Origin: Bimastos eiseni
Taxonomy: Eukaryota; Annelida; Clitellata; Crassiclitellata; Lumbricidae
Direction: 5' to 3'
Assembly (NCBI GenBank): GCA_959347315.1
Contig: OY365810.1
Span: 26,298,090-26,362,089, forward strand
DNA length: 64,000 bases
Shown here: piece by piece, positions 12,801-25,900 of the stretch
Layout: each line of letters starts with the position of its first letter
How positions within the stretch are numbered: position 1 is the stretch's first letter
Notes under the pieces: generated by a model
What the model saw: only the letters and a program-made list of their open reading frames with translations
Told to the model about the DNA's origin: nothing
Databases searched by the model: none
Program-made: the position numbers and the translations under genes

Positions 12801-15800
12801 ATGTTAATTGCTATGTGGTGCTGGGAAGAATGAATGGAAAGAGAGCCAGAGGATAACCTGGATGGCAACTGCTGGACTGGATGATGATGATGGATATACA
12901 CAATCACTGAAAAGAAAGATCGACATCACGAGGAGTGACTCCATTGGATCTTGCCCAAAACAAGAGAACTTGCAGAAGAAAATTGCTAAATATAAACTTT
13001 GTTTATCTGAAGTCAATCACTTTTTGTGTTCAAGTATATTGTTGCTTTCTTTTTTGCAGCCAATTATGTAGACATTTTAAAAGCCAGTGCTGTTGTTTTT
13101 AGCACAGTCGAATTGGCGAAGACCTGCATTGGAACTCCATATTATCTTTCGCCAGAAATTTGCAAATCGAGACCATACAGCAACAAAAGGTTGATAGATG
13201 TTTATGACTTACTGCTTGAAATTTAAAGGATTGTCATTTACTTCATTCCTCTGTGATCCTTGAGATTCTTTTTTCTGATAAAATTTCTTCTTTAGTTCGT
13301 CTGTATCCTTGTGTTCTTGATCACATTTTGCTTCGTCTTGTGTTCTGTCATCTGTTACTTGTATGCTACTATGTTCATCACATGGGATATTCTGACTCCT
13401 CTTCAGTTTTCACTTCTGCTTTCCATACATATTGGATTTGTTTCCTACTTCAAACTCACTTCCAGCACATCACTGTAACTGTTGCACAATTGGGATATTA
13501 GATAAAGAAATCAGAGAGGTACTAGAAAAGTTCTAGAACTTTTGGTTTACGAATCCCATATGAAATTGTGATTATTGTTAACTTTTCTTGTTTATTGCCA
13601 GTGATGTGTGGTCTCTGGGCTGTGTTCTGTACGAACTGTGTACTTTCAGACATCCTGTAAGTACTGTTTATTAATATACTTTCAAATGTTAGCTGTATCA
13701 TTCATTCATTCATTAAAAAATCATATGATGCTCCTTCAAGGTGACTTCTCAGAATACTCCCAACTCCAGTGCAGACAAAAATGTAAGTTTTCAACTTGAG
13801 CCCATTAACTGTATCAGAATTGTGTAGGGAACAGGCAAGACTACCAAGGGAGGCATTCCAAATTCTTGGGCCTACCATAGAGAATGCACTGTTTTGCTTA
13901 GCTGCTGTATTGGCAAACAGGAAATGGGCAAATTCCTCCCTTCTCAGCAAAGCTAAGGGAACGACTATCTCGGCCCAGATACTGGCTGACATAGGTTCAT
14001 TAGGTAGCTTTGTGCAACAGTTTAGAGCTGATGAAGTTGGTAATTACAATCATGACTAAGGCAATGCAGATGAGGTTCAAAAGTAGGCTCCTGTTCCAAA
14101 TGGATACCAAGGTCATGGGTTGTAGCTGAGTAATTGTAGCCTAGTCATCAACATTGAACTTTTCTAGTTGCTGCCTGTCGGTCGATAGATTGAAGCACTT
14201 CCAGCGAGTAAGTTCGGTACGGAAACCTAGCGCCAGAAAACTCCAAGAGATACGCATTTACTGAACAAATTCTGCAACTAGATGAAATAGTTTGACATGC
14301 ACGGCATATTGTTATGTTGTTAATTGTTGTGAAGAATTGCAGATGTTGTCAAAGAACCATCAGTCGCTTCACTGTTAGTCTTTCTTTACATGGATGACAA
14401 ACTTATTGGAATTTTTTCAAGGTGTTGTGTTCAGAGAGCTTTCCTCAACATGAAAGACTATAATTACAGCGTGTTGTCATAAGATGTATATCATTGTCTT
14501 GGTAGAAGTCTGAGGTTCAGTTGTGACCCTTTTAGCCGAATTTAATCACTCTGACCCTGTCTAATTATATGTGAGGTAAATGTAACTTATTCAATCAAAT
14601 GATTCCTTTCAATTAGCCTTAGAGCATGCAGCAACCATTGCAGAGGATACTGATAATTTAGAATTACATTGATTTATTTTGTCATTAAGCTACAGTAAAT
14701 GAAGCCTTATTTTTGTAGTTTGATGGGTCAAGTATGGATGATCTGCTTTTGAGAATTATTCGGTAAGTTTTATGATTTTTTTAGCATTTTGCAAAGGCTG
14801 TGTTTCAGAACAAGAGTTTAATCTTGCAAAGTAGGTACATATTTGTTAAGATCTTTAATGAACGATATTGGTCACTTTTCACATTTGAGGCATGGTTCAT
14901 ATGTTGTCGAATGGGTCTGCAAAGCAAGTTGACAGATTTGCAGAAACAGCTGAACAGAAACAATACTCATTTCTTACAAGTCTAAGTCTGCCTATGAATT
15001 ACTCCACTTATTGAAACTGACTATATAACAAAATATGTAGTTGGCTTATTTATATTTCGTTATTATAGCAAGACCTTTGCCATTATCAGTTCATGGTTAC
15101 TTTTGTGCCGGTAAAACTGTCCCCCGCTCTAAATAAAATACTTTTTTTCACAAAGAGCACAACAGAAAAACGAAATGAATAAAGAAAAAAAATACAATTT
15201 CTCCATCCAGACCAGGTGATAGCTCAAACTAATGCCCCTTGAAGTGTACACATACGCAGCTGTGATATAGTATAGGAAAAATGTTGTTATTTACTGGCAG
15301 ACTAAAACCATTAACTAGAAAATTATGTCCATATATGAATGTTAATGACAGTATGTTTAGTATACTGTTATCAACAAATAGTTTAAACATGGCAATGACA
15401 CTTATAGGTTACAAATCCAAACTGCCTGGATTTGCAATAAATTTTCTTAAATGGGTGAAATGTACATACGTATAAAGAAATGCATTATTCCAGCAAGCTT
15501 TGCATTTAGTTTACTCAGCAGAGACTCAGAAAATCTGATCAAAGCAACTGAGCCATATCTTTAAACTAGTAAGCTGCCATGAGTAAGTAAAGCTGCATTA
15601 GCTCCAACAAACTCGAAAGGTTATTGAAAACATTATTGCGAGCAACAAGAAAGTTGCGTAGCCTATAATTAAGCTATCTACATCACAACTCAGAAGCTAA
15701 TTCCCAAGTATTTGACCTGCTCAGTTCGTGCAGGTACATATATCTGTCAGGGAGGCCTTGAATTGATGTTCAAATGCTAGGCACACAGATTTTGAACAAT

Positions 15801-16931
15801 TAGATGTGAAACGTTTTAACTTGGTCTTCAGTCATTGAGCACGCATAAATATCAAGTGATGTTTAAGTTGAGTTTTAAGTTGACACAAGATCTTCCCTGA
15901 AGTATTGAACAGACATGGCTTGCACAAACATTGAACTTTTCAATAAAATGCTCAGGTTCACTATTTTATAAGTCAGCATAGGAGTTACTTGATTTATTTA
16001 CATGTTCACTGAGTGGAGACAGTGTTCAAAATATTTTCTATATAATAGACTAATCTATTCTAGTCTGTTCCACTGTTTAGTTAAGATACAAAATATTACA
16101 GACCCAGCATGCTGCCAACCAGACCAGACTAGTTATTGTTTGTTCTTCTCTGTGGGTAGGGGAACGTACACTCCGGTTTCGTCAATGTACAGTGCTGAGT
16201 TGCGGAGTCTGGTGACAGAGATGCTAAAGCGAGAACCCAGGTAACTTTGTCTTATAGTAATTTTGCATGTCATGATGTTGTGTATTAAGTAAGTATATTC
16301 TTTTTTAATCCAACTCTTTTTATGCAATTTGGTGTACACAAGATAATGTGATGTTGGGTGTACAGGTTTGAGACCTGATGAGATGGTTACTGTGAAAGAC
16401 CTTCATCATATCATTAATATACAATTCATTGATGCTTCATTAATTGATGTTTCATCACTAATTACTGACAAACCATGTAATTTAATTAATGAAACACAAA
16501 GTAATTAGATGCTATTTAAATAGATGAAATTTAAACCTTAATAACAGTTTTAATAAATCGACATACATTCTCAACCATGAGCCTGGTGTTTTATCTTTCC
16601 TGTTAACCAGCCAAGTGGATTTAACATTAAGTGAAGCGTCCAAAGTTTAGCTGAAAATATTGGCTAATAGACCAAACATTTTAAGAGTATAAAAATTGCT
16701 ATTATTGCTTTCTTAGGCTTCAATTTGTTTTAGAGATTCATTAATTATTAGTTATTACAACTCTCAAACGTATTATACTTGGTTGATAATTTTTTAATTG
16801 CATACTGTATACTTTTTCATGTAATTTTAAATTAAAATCTGTCATTTTTCATCAGAGATCGCCCATGTGTCAACAACATATTACGGAAACAAATTATGCA
16901 GGAAAGAATTCGAAGATTCTTAACAGAAACG
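6879..16931 (+). CDS. NEK1: NEK1 exons 1-12: protein kinase domain
   Basis: Exons: 6879-6995, 8718-8753, 9447-9507, 9975-10016, 11031-11086, 11891-11974, 12701-12768, 13103-13189, 13602-13656, 14719-14762, 16160-16240, 16856-16931. Visible kinase elements: glycine loop GQGAFG (residues 11-16); VIKK with the ATP-binding lysine K33; helix-C E51; hinge MDYCDGGD; catalytic HRDIK (H126, D128); metal-binding DFG (D146); activation-loop T162 in [20 protein letters not shown]; and the final DRP. No key residue is missing, so the enzyme should be active. K33, D128 and T162 fall at the same numbers as in human NEK1, which supports both the start codon and every splice junction up to T162. Exons 2 (36 nt) and 4 (42 nt) are very short. 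Confidence 0.95.
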
Positions 16932-19900
16932 GTATGTTTTGTGATTTTAATTTTCTTATTGAACAAAATCTGTTGTGCCAAGTTTTTTTCTTCAGATTTA
17001 TACAACCAGAAACGCTAATCGTGGAATAAAACTTCAAACATGATGCAGATTAGTATGTCAACAACAATACTGTCTTGTTGTTCCTTTCACTGTTATCTTA
17101 AAAAGATGTCAGATGGCTTCAATTTCCAATAAATGCTCAGGAACTACATGTTTTCTATTCTGCATGAAATAATGGATATTTAGTATTTTTGGGATAAAAC
17201 AGAATTTCTGGGTTTGATCCATGATGTGAAAATAGTCAATGGAAGAAATAAGTCATACCATTAAGGCATGGTTGCCAACTTCGTTTGCTTGGTCTTGAGT
17301 ATCAAGTTATTTCAATTGGCCTTGCTGTACGATGGTCTCATCAGTACTTTACATCTCTGCCCTGACAGAGGGATTTGAATCTTACTAGAATCAGAAGTTG
17401 AACCTTTCATAATGGCCAAATGACTGTCATGTTGCTCAATGATATTTTATATTGTTTCTTAATTGTAATTATTGTGACAAGGACCGCATAAATAAACTAT
17501 GAAGCAGTATTAGTTCAGAATGTCCAGCTAGAAGACTATGTGCTTTAGGCCAACTAGTTACGTTGCATGCTGTTATTTGATTTGGTAGGAAATGGAGGAT
17601 GAATTCAGTCATACTGTTATGCATAGCAACAGAAATAAGAGAGCCGTCCCATCTCCAGCTGCTCCTCGACCTCTTCCGCCAAGGCCTGTCTCAGGTAATA
17701 CTAAAGAATTAAAAATATTTTCTTGAGTTATTATTTCTCAAGATTTGAAACTGAACATTTGCAGTATCCTGCTGTGGGTTTTAAAGCAACATTTTGTGTT
17801 AAATACTGTCTGGTCTTATCGTGTTCAAGTGAACTTTAAATTTGTTATTGAATTAAGTAAAAATATATGTACTTTGAATGAAGAAGATGAGTTCTTAGGT
17901 AGGAGACGGAGCTCTATGGGAAGTCCATTACAGATGGTAGGTCCCACGACCGAGAAAGTCCGATTCTGCAATATGGAAGTGCGTGCAAAAGGGACGATCA
18001 GGTCGCCATGAACTGCAGAGCGAAGTGGTCATCGACCACTACTGGCAGTGATAGGGCGACATAGCTCCTGCAAATAAGCAGGTGCAGTACCGCCAAGGCA
18101 GTGCCAAGCTAAGGCAGGAGGTGTGTACATGCAATAACATTTCGACTATTACTTATCTGCTAAGTGTTTGGCTAGATTGTATTTATTGTCTCTGGCCACA
18201 AGGGTATGCATTTTATGGTATGACTTTTCTCTTACTTGCTGCAGTTGCTGTAATAAATTTGGGCTTTAAAAATTTCAGCAAGAAGACCATCGTCTGGAGT
18301 AAGGAAAGTTCCAAACAAGACTCCAGTTGCTCCAGGAGGTCCATCTGGTGATAAGAAAGGAAAAGACAGTTCAGAAAAATCAGGAAGTGGAAATTCAGTA
18401 TGATTTATTACTATTATTATTCAGCCCTTTTATTGCGCCCATGTCTAATGCCGACTGCATCAATCGATGGCGCATCAAATCCTACCGTGATCAGGTCAAT
18501 TCCAGGGGGTCAGTCCATCAAGACAGAGAGATAGCCTACAGTACGGAGGGTATGCCAACTGAAAAAGGAAGGTTTTGAGTCGAGATCGAAACAAAGAAAA
18601 GAGACTGAGCAGACTTAACAAACACATAAATTCGTTTATATAAGCCTTTCAAACGTATTTTAAGAAATCATTTGATTTCCGAAGTAATTTTTGAACGTTT
18701 TTGTATTGTCAGCTGATGCAACTTTATAAAGAGTTCAAAACTAAGATTATATGTGTTACCAAGAGATTTTTCTATATTATTGAATTATTGCATTTGTATA
18801 TATTGTCATCACAATCATTATCATAACTGGCATTAACTCTGTTATTATTTCAATGAATCTCACTGGTTGAAAAATTGCCTTTATATTAGTGACAGTCATG
18901 GTCATAATAATCAGTATCATCATCATCATCATCATGGTCATAATAATCAGTATCATCATCATCATTGTCATCATCATCATTATTGTCATTATCATTACAT
19001 TATCATTGACTATAAGAGGTGATTGATTAATGATTATTGGTTGCAATTACAGAGGCCAAACAGTGCACAACCTCCATCAGGAAACAAACAGGCAATTAAA
19101 TAAATGGATTTCTTTTTATTACGATACATATTTAACTCAAAATTTGTAGTTATTCAGTAGTTTCGATGTGACATTAAAGCTACTGTTTTATCTGGTCGAT
19201 TGTGGCTTTTAAATATTATTTACTTTTAAGAAGCTTATTGATTGACTGACTGACTGATTGATTGATTGATTGATTCATTGAGTGATTGATTCATTCATTC
19301 AGAGCATTTTTACAGTGCCCCTACAAGAGCATGTTTACATAAGCAATGAGCATGTTATGCATTTCAGTAATTTGATCCATCAATAAAAAATACTTGATAT
19401 AGTGTCCCTTCAAGGTATCTACTCAGAGGCGCTCTCGGCCTAATCCTCGGCTGAAAAGGACAGTTTTGGACCGTAATAACTATATCATAGAAGATTTCAC
19501 TCTGGATTGGGTTAGATTACATGCTTATCCTACCCTGCTGCAATGTTACATTAAATTTTTTTTATTCTATAAATATATTTCAATTGAAACCAGACTACAT
19601 AAAGCAATTTCCAGTCAGTACAAATTAAAGTAAGCTGAATTTTTTTTGTTTCAAGCAGAATGTGGTTAGATTGGCTGAGAATGAGCGAAAGCGTCGTGAA
19701 GAAATCAAAAGGAAAGTTAACGTAAGCATTCCTCTTTTACCCTCTTTTATTTAACTTGGCTTGCGTAAAGTTTGTCCTGGTTGGTGCGTAAAGTTTGTCA
19801 CACTTGGTACGACTTCTTTTAGCTTGTTTTCAGGTATGTTCCCATTGACCTACAGAGCTGAAATTTTGCTCGCTTTTCAGTGCACTGTATTAAATTTTTA

Positions 19901-22900
19901 AAGATATGCTTATATAAATGCAGACAATTGATATTGCTAAATGATGCTATGAAATTTAATGTCTGTAGGGTTTGCCACCAAATGCCAACAAAAAGATTGA
20001 CATCACACCTCTAAAGCCCCCACTTCAGTCCCCTGTGAAGCCAGGTAGTTATGACAGTCTTCTTAACAATGTCTCATTAATATTAATAGTGTTACGTGAG
20101 TATATTCTTAATTAATCCAATTGCTAACCACATTTTGGTTTGCACATATTGTAATGTTTACAGCCTTGTCTGGTTCGTTCTTTCCACGTCCTGGTTTACA
20201 CCAGTTCTTTGTCTTGAATATTCCTGAATATGTCATCATAATTATAAAAGATTTGCAGGCCAAGATGTCAGCAGCAGAGACAGTTCTGTTATGGGCAAGG
20301 CTGCTAATTTACATGATGAGGTATCACAAAACATGATGTCACTGATAGTTTTTTAATTATTGCAGTGACTATCGTGATAGTTTGATTTTTTATATCCGCT
20401 GTTTAAAAGTAATAGGATCTTGATACCTTATCAAAAAGTATTGGTATTACCAATGCTTTTTTCCAGTATTGTTGACAATGCTGGTTATGGACACGGGGAG
20501 TAGGTGTGCAGTGAATAGTTTTGTCTGTTTTTAACTTTTTGTCCAAAGAATGGCATTTGTGTTAAGATTGAACTTCCATAATGGCTGTAGCAGGAGCTCT
20601 TACAGTTGTTTAATGAATGCTATGGTAACATATGTTTAGCCATGAACATTCCTTGATGAGACCTTGAACAGGTGCATTGTTCAGTGGTTCAGTAATGAGT
20701 ACTTTGTCAGCAGGAATCATAACTAATATATTTTTTTCTGTGGGAGAAATAAAGTGGCAATACTTTTAAAAAATTATTTCAGTATGCCTGCCTTTCTATG
20801 GTGCTTCTTTTAAATTCCTTTTAAGTTATTTAAGTGCATTTCTGATTGAAGTGTTGCATCTGATTTTGAAATTTTTTGCTGTTGGTTCTGCTAGGTCCTG
20901 CTCCATTTAATCCAGCACTTGCTGCAAAACAGGGGAATGCAGCCGGGTGAGGATTTGATTTGAAAGAAATCATGGTGAAAATTGATTTAACCTAATACTA
21001 GATTAAACAGAAGACTATGAAGAACACTTGTCATGACATTGTTTCAACCTTTTTGTCCCCAATGTAGACTGCCTGAGATATATCAAACCACCAGGATTTT
21101 CTTCGTCAAATCCTTATGTGCACAGCAGTTCAATTCTGTACTCTGCCAAAACATCTCTAACAATTTAACAAGATGGGAGTTAGCTGTTACTATGTCTAGC
21201 TGTGAATTTCACTCATTACATACAAACTTTCCATTCAGTCGTGTCCTGAGGTCAACCAAGAAATACAAGACTGACGATGAGTATCTAACAACTCAGAGCT
21301 TTCTTGTAGTGTTATACAGTCTCAACTACAGCACCTAACAATGTGGTCTGGGTTGGAGAATCGGTTTTTTATTTATCTTGTATCTGTGTCCTCTGGTTTT
21401 ATTGTCTGTGGTAAATGTGATAAGCATTTGTGCTGGCTGTGTCCTTGCCTGTCATTATTTTGTAAGTTTCAATCAAGTCTCCTCTTGTTCTTTTTCTCTC
21501 CATTGTTATCAATCCACCTCTATTCAAGCTCTCTTCATATTTTAGATTTGTGTATCCTTTTTCATTTTCGTTGCTCTCCTTTGTATCCTTTCTACTTTTT
21601 CTACATCTAGTTTCAAGTGTGGATTCCATGCTTGTATATGGTAGACCTACTCAAAGTTTGGTCTGACCAGTGTTATCTACAACTTCGGTTGTGCATTTTG
21701 ATTGAAGCATTGTGATAAAAGAGAAGTTTTATAGAAATGGTCTAAGTCAGTAATATTTACTATCTAAACACTGATCCCTGTTTTATAATGCCATTAATTC
21801 TTTGATTCTTAGACATGCTGGAGCCTTGGCTGCTGAGCGTGCAAGGCGACTGAAGGAGCAACAAAGGGATGCGCTGGTCAAGAATCGTGCTAGAGCACAG
21901 CCTGGTGCTGCTGTAAGTGCTGGTGCTGTGCTATGGACTAGTAGCCTCTCTCATATAGTTTTTTGAATTATTGAAAGTAATGATGACATTTTTTTGTTTT
22001 TAATTAACTTTGACATCATTTTAGTTAATGTGACTGAAGCAGTGCTTTTTGAATTAACTTAATATGGTCTCAAGATTTGTACATGCATTCTTACATTCAT
22101 TCATTAAAAGTTTTATAAAGCACTTCTTCAGGGTTGCTACTCAGAGGTGCTTGCAACCCAGGCATGGCTAAACATAATGATTGTGTCAGAGTGGGACTCT
22201 GGGCAGCAGGTGTATTGTCAATGGGAGCACATCCCATACTGAGGGCCGAACACTGAGAAGACACGGTTCTGCCCGGTAGAAGTACAGGTGAAAGGGCGTT
22301 CCCATTCCATGAAGTGGAGGGAACTATGACCAGGATGGGGCTGCAAAGCTTACACAAGTAAGCTATGGAAGAGCTCAGCAGACACTGCCAGACTAGAGCA
22401 GCAATCTGGAATATGATATGTTGACAGAGAATGTAGCCAGATACATGGATACTCTCTGGGGATACCTCCTTTGAGGAATGCATTATGGTGTATAACCCGG
22501 TCCAGGCACCTTAGCCATCCGGCTAGGAGGCCAGCGTAGAGTGAGCAGCAGTGGTCACAACGAGCTATGATAAACAAGTGGACAATGGTAGTGGTAGCAG
22601 CAGGAGTAAGCGAGCGGAAGATGGTGGCTACCACCGAAGTTGCACTGTTCAGTCATGTAGAAGTATGGGTGATATTATGTATTGGCCTCAAACTTTTTTT
22701 CCTGATACATGGCTTATTTGGTAAAGGGCTTTGTTTGTATTGAGAAGAAAATCCATGATGAAGATGCTCTTAATAAAACAATTATCACCCAGCACTTCTT
22801 ATGCAGTGGTTAGCCTTATGGAATAGTCTCTATGCTGTTGGATTATAAGTTGCTTAAGTCCTTATCTGCTTGGCCGCAGCTGTACTTGGTGCACCTCTGA

Positions 22901-25900
22901 GTAGATTTTTTAAAGGTACTATATGAATTTGCCTACTGAATATCGAATAAAAAATCCAAGTTTCTTTTTGACATATCTGTGTCGAAAGTATTGAAAATTG
23001 CTGTGTCTAATATTATTGACATGCACTAATTATTAAGCAGTGCATGATAATGAATATCAGTTTTTTCAATCTTTACAGGGTGGTCAAGGTGTAAAGAGAA
23101 TTCGACCCTTTACACCAAATCCGAGCCCATATTTAAGCCCAAAAGCTAAAAATCCAAAAGAGGTATTAAAATCTTAATATTTATTGATTTATAGTAAAAC
23201 TGAATTGATGAATGAATGATGATGTTTATACATGCAGGATGTAAGTTAGTAAATGCATAGGCTTTATGGCTTTCAGTTTCACAACCAAAAACAAGTTTCA
23301 AAGTGGATAAATTTGGAATTTATAAGTCTTGGCATTGATAATGCTAGTTATTGTTTTATTTCTTAAATAATTATCATCAGCACATAATGTTCTTGAATCG
23401 CCCATTGCATTGCAAATTTTGTGTAATGAGAGTAAAAACTTAATGCTTGAAATATGAAATATTATCAGTGGTTTGTTTTAAGCATTTTGTGTCTGATCCT
23501 TAGTTGAAGAAGTGTGGTTAATTATCAGATTTTTTTCTAATGGAAAATGATTTTCGGATGACTCTGAAGAAAAATGTCTAAGGCTGTATTTAGAATTTTA
23601 CATATTTCAATTATTTTGTAGGATATTCAGGATAGACTTCAGCGGATACGTATGCGCAATTTGAACACCCGTCGTCTGCCAATCAGAGATGGGGTTGCTC
23701 CAGTCCTACCAAACAGACCCCAGGTAACAGTCCTTTTGTGTGGCATGACAGTGGTCAATTGGCCTGAGCGGTTGGGTCAACCTCAACGTAGAGAGTATGG
23801 GTTCCGTCCTCTTCCAAGGAGTTACTCTAGAGTGAGCATTAGCAAGTCCTTTGTGTACAATTGCTCTACAATATAATCACAATTGCACCATTGAGGCACC
23901 TGTGAAATAATTGACTTCTGAAATAATTGTAAATCAAAAATAAAAAATAAAAAAATAAATAAAAATCTAAAATATCAAAAGGGAGGTTGAGGAAAAATGG
24001 AGGAAAAAATGGTTGATGCCGTAAAAGAGGAAAGGGAGATTGAGAGCGAAAAAGAGGGAATGAAGGTTGAGGGCAAAATGGAGAAAGACTGCATAATTGG
24101 AGAGCATAAAGGAGGAAAGGAAGGGTGATGGCAAAATGAAGGAAAGGGAGGGCGATGGCAAAATGAAGGAAAGGAAGGGTGATGGCAAAATGGAGGAAAG
24201 GGAGGGTGATGGCAAAATGGAGGAAAGGGAGGGCGATGGCAAAATGAAGGAAAGGGAGGGCGATGGCAAAATGAAGGAAAGGAAGGGTGATGGCAAAATG
24301 GAGGAAAGGGAGGGTGATGGCAAAATGGAGGAAAAGGAGAAATAGAGCATTTGGAAGTAAGGCAGGGTGAGGGCAAACTGGAAGAGAGGGAGGTTGAGGG
24401 CAGCATGAAGGAAAGGCAGGGTGAGGACAAAATTGAGGGTGAGGGTAAAATGGAGTTTGAGGGCAAAATGGAGGAAAGGGACGGTGAGGGTGTAATGTAG
24501 GAAAGGAGGTTGAGGGCAAAATACTCTCATCCTCCGTTACCTCCAATACTTTCACTCTCCCTTACCTCCAATACTCTCGCCCTCCCTTACCTTCAAAACT
24601 CTCATCCTCTCTTACCTCCAATATTCTCACCCTCCCTTATCTCCACTACTCTCATCCTCTTTTACCTCCAAATGACCCCAAATCACCCTCCCTTACCTCC
24701 AATGCTCTTCCATTTTGCCCTCAACTTGTCTTTGTCTTTCATCCTTTTTGCTCTCAACTTACCTTTACTCCTTTCCGCTCTGATCCTCTTTTTCCGCAAT
24801 TCTGCCCTCCACTTCTCCTTAGGCATTTTAGCATTTTACAAAGGGTAATCATTAGAATGTTCCAAAAAGTACTGGGGCATAACTATACTCTAGCCCCAGA
24901 ACTTTGACTGGTACTGGGGTGAATGTTCCTGTTGCCCCTCTGGAGTTAGTGCCTATGTATCATTCTACTGTTTTACAATGCTAAGAATATTAGTGTCTGC
25001 ACAGAGTAAACCTAAATTGTTTTCTCTATGCATCAAGACACATGATTCTGCTCTTTTTCCCAGATATTTCAATGGTAAGTCTGTAAAAAGTAATTGTGAC
25101 ATTGTATATAAGCTATGTTGATTATAATTTTCTATATGAATGAATGTAGATATGTTTATTTTGTTGTGTGAAAATGTATCAATGCATCATTTGTGTGTTT
25201 TAGCCTGTGAAAACTCCAGTCAATAATGCTGAACTGCGAAGGAAAAAACTTGAAGAACTCCGGGTAGGCAGAAAGATTTTGCAAGTATTGATGAAAAGTA
25301 CATTTAGAATATGTAGATGGAAGAAGTCCTATGGAATGATGACTCTAAGTAGATGGTCCTGCCATTAGGACCATTGAAGTATTCCTAAAAATGGTCTATA
25401 GGACAGTCTAGTTACATGCATACAATACAATTGAAAGGCATGAATTTGTGCTAGAGAGAAGGACTCTATGACTGTACAAGCATGAGACAAGATAAGGCAA
25501 GCTTATTATTTAGCTAAACTGATGTGGTCTGTGATGGGCAGTAACTGATATGCATCAAGTATGTTGTGGTGTAAAGCTAATTATGATTTGCAAATGTCTT
25601 GGATCCATTATATGACTTATGCAAGCAATTTATAGAGATGGGTACAAATATCTGTGTGACATCTCCTAAGTTGTTTGCTGTGGCATCTAGCATATTTACT
25701 AAGGGCTGTTCACTGTGTTCAGTAATTAAAAATTGTAATCGTGATGAATCTTGAAACTAAAAAAATTTCTTGTGATTAATTGCATCATGAGAAAATTGCA
25801 ATCCAGTCAGTATGTCATAGTAATAGTAAGATAGTAATAAATAATAAATAGTATTTCTTCTCTTAATTACCATCATATTTTTGTACAGTATTTACTAAAT

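Noticed and set aside
23866..24555. Long minus-strand frames (up to 229 codons) of proline, serine and phenylalanine repeats, and a plus-strand KMEEREGDG frame
   Set aside because: They follow the 27-bp minisatellite on both strands and in several frames, so openness comes from the period, not from coding.
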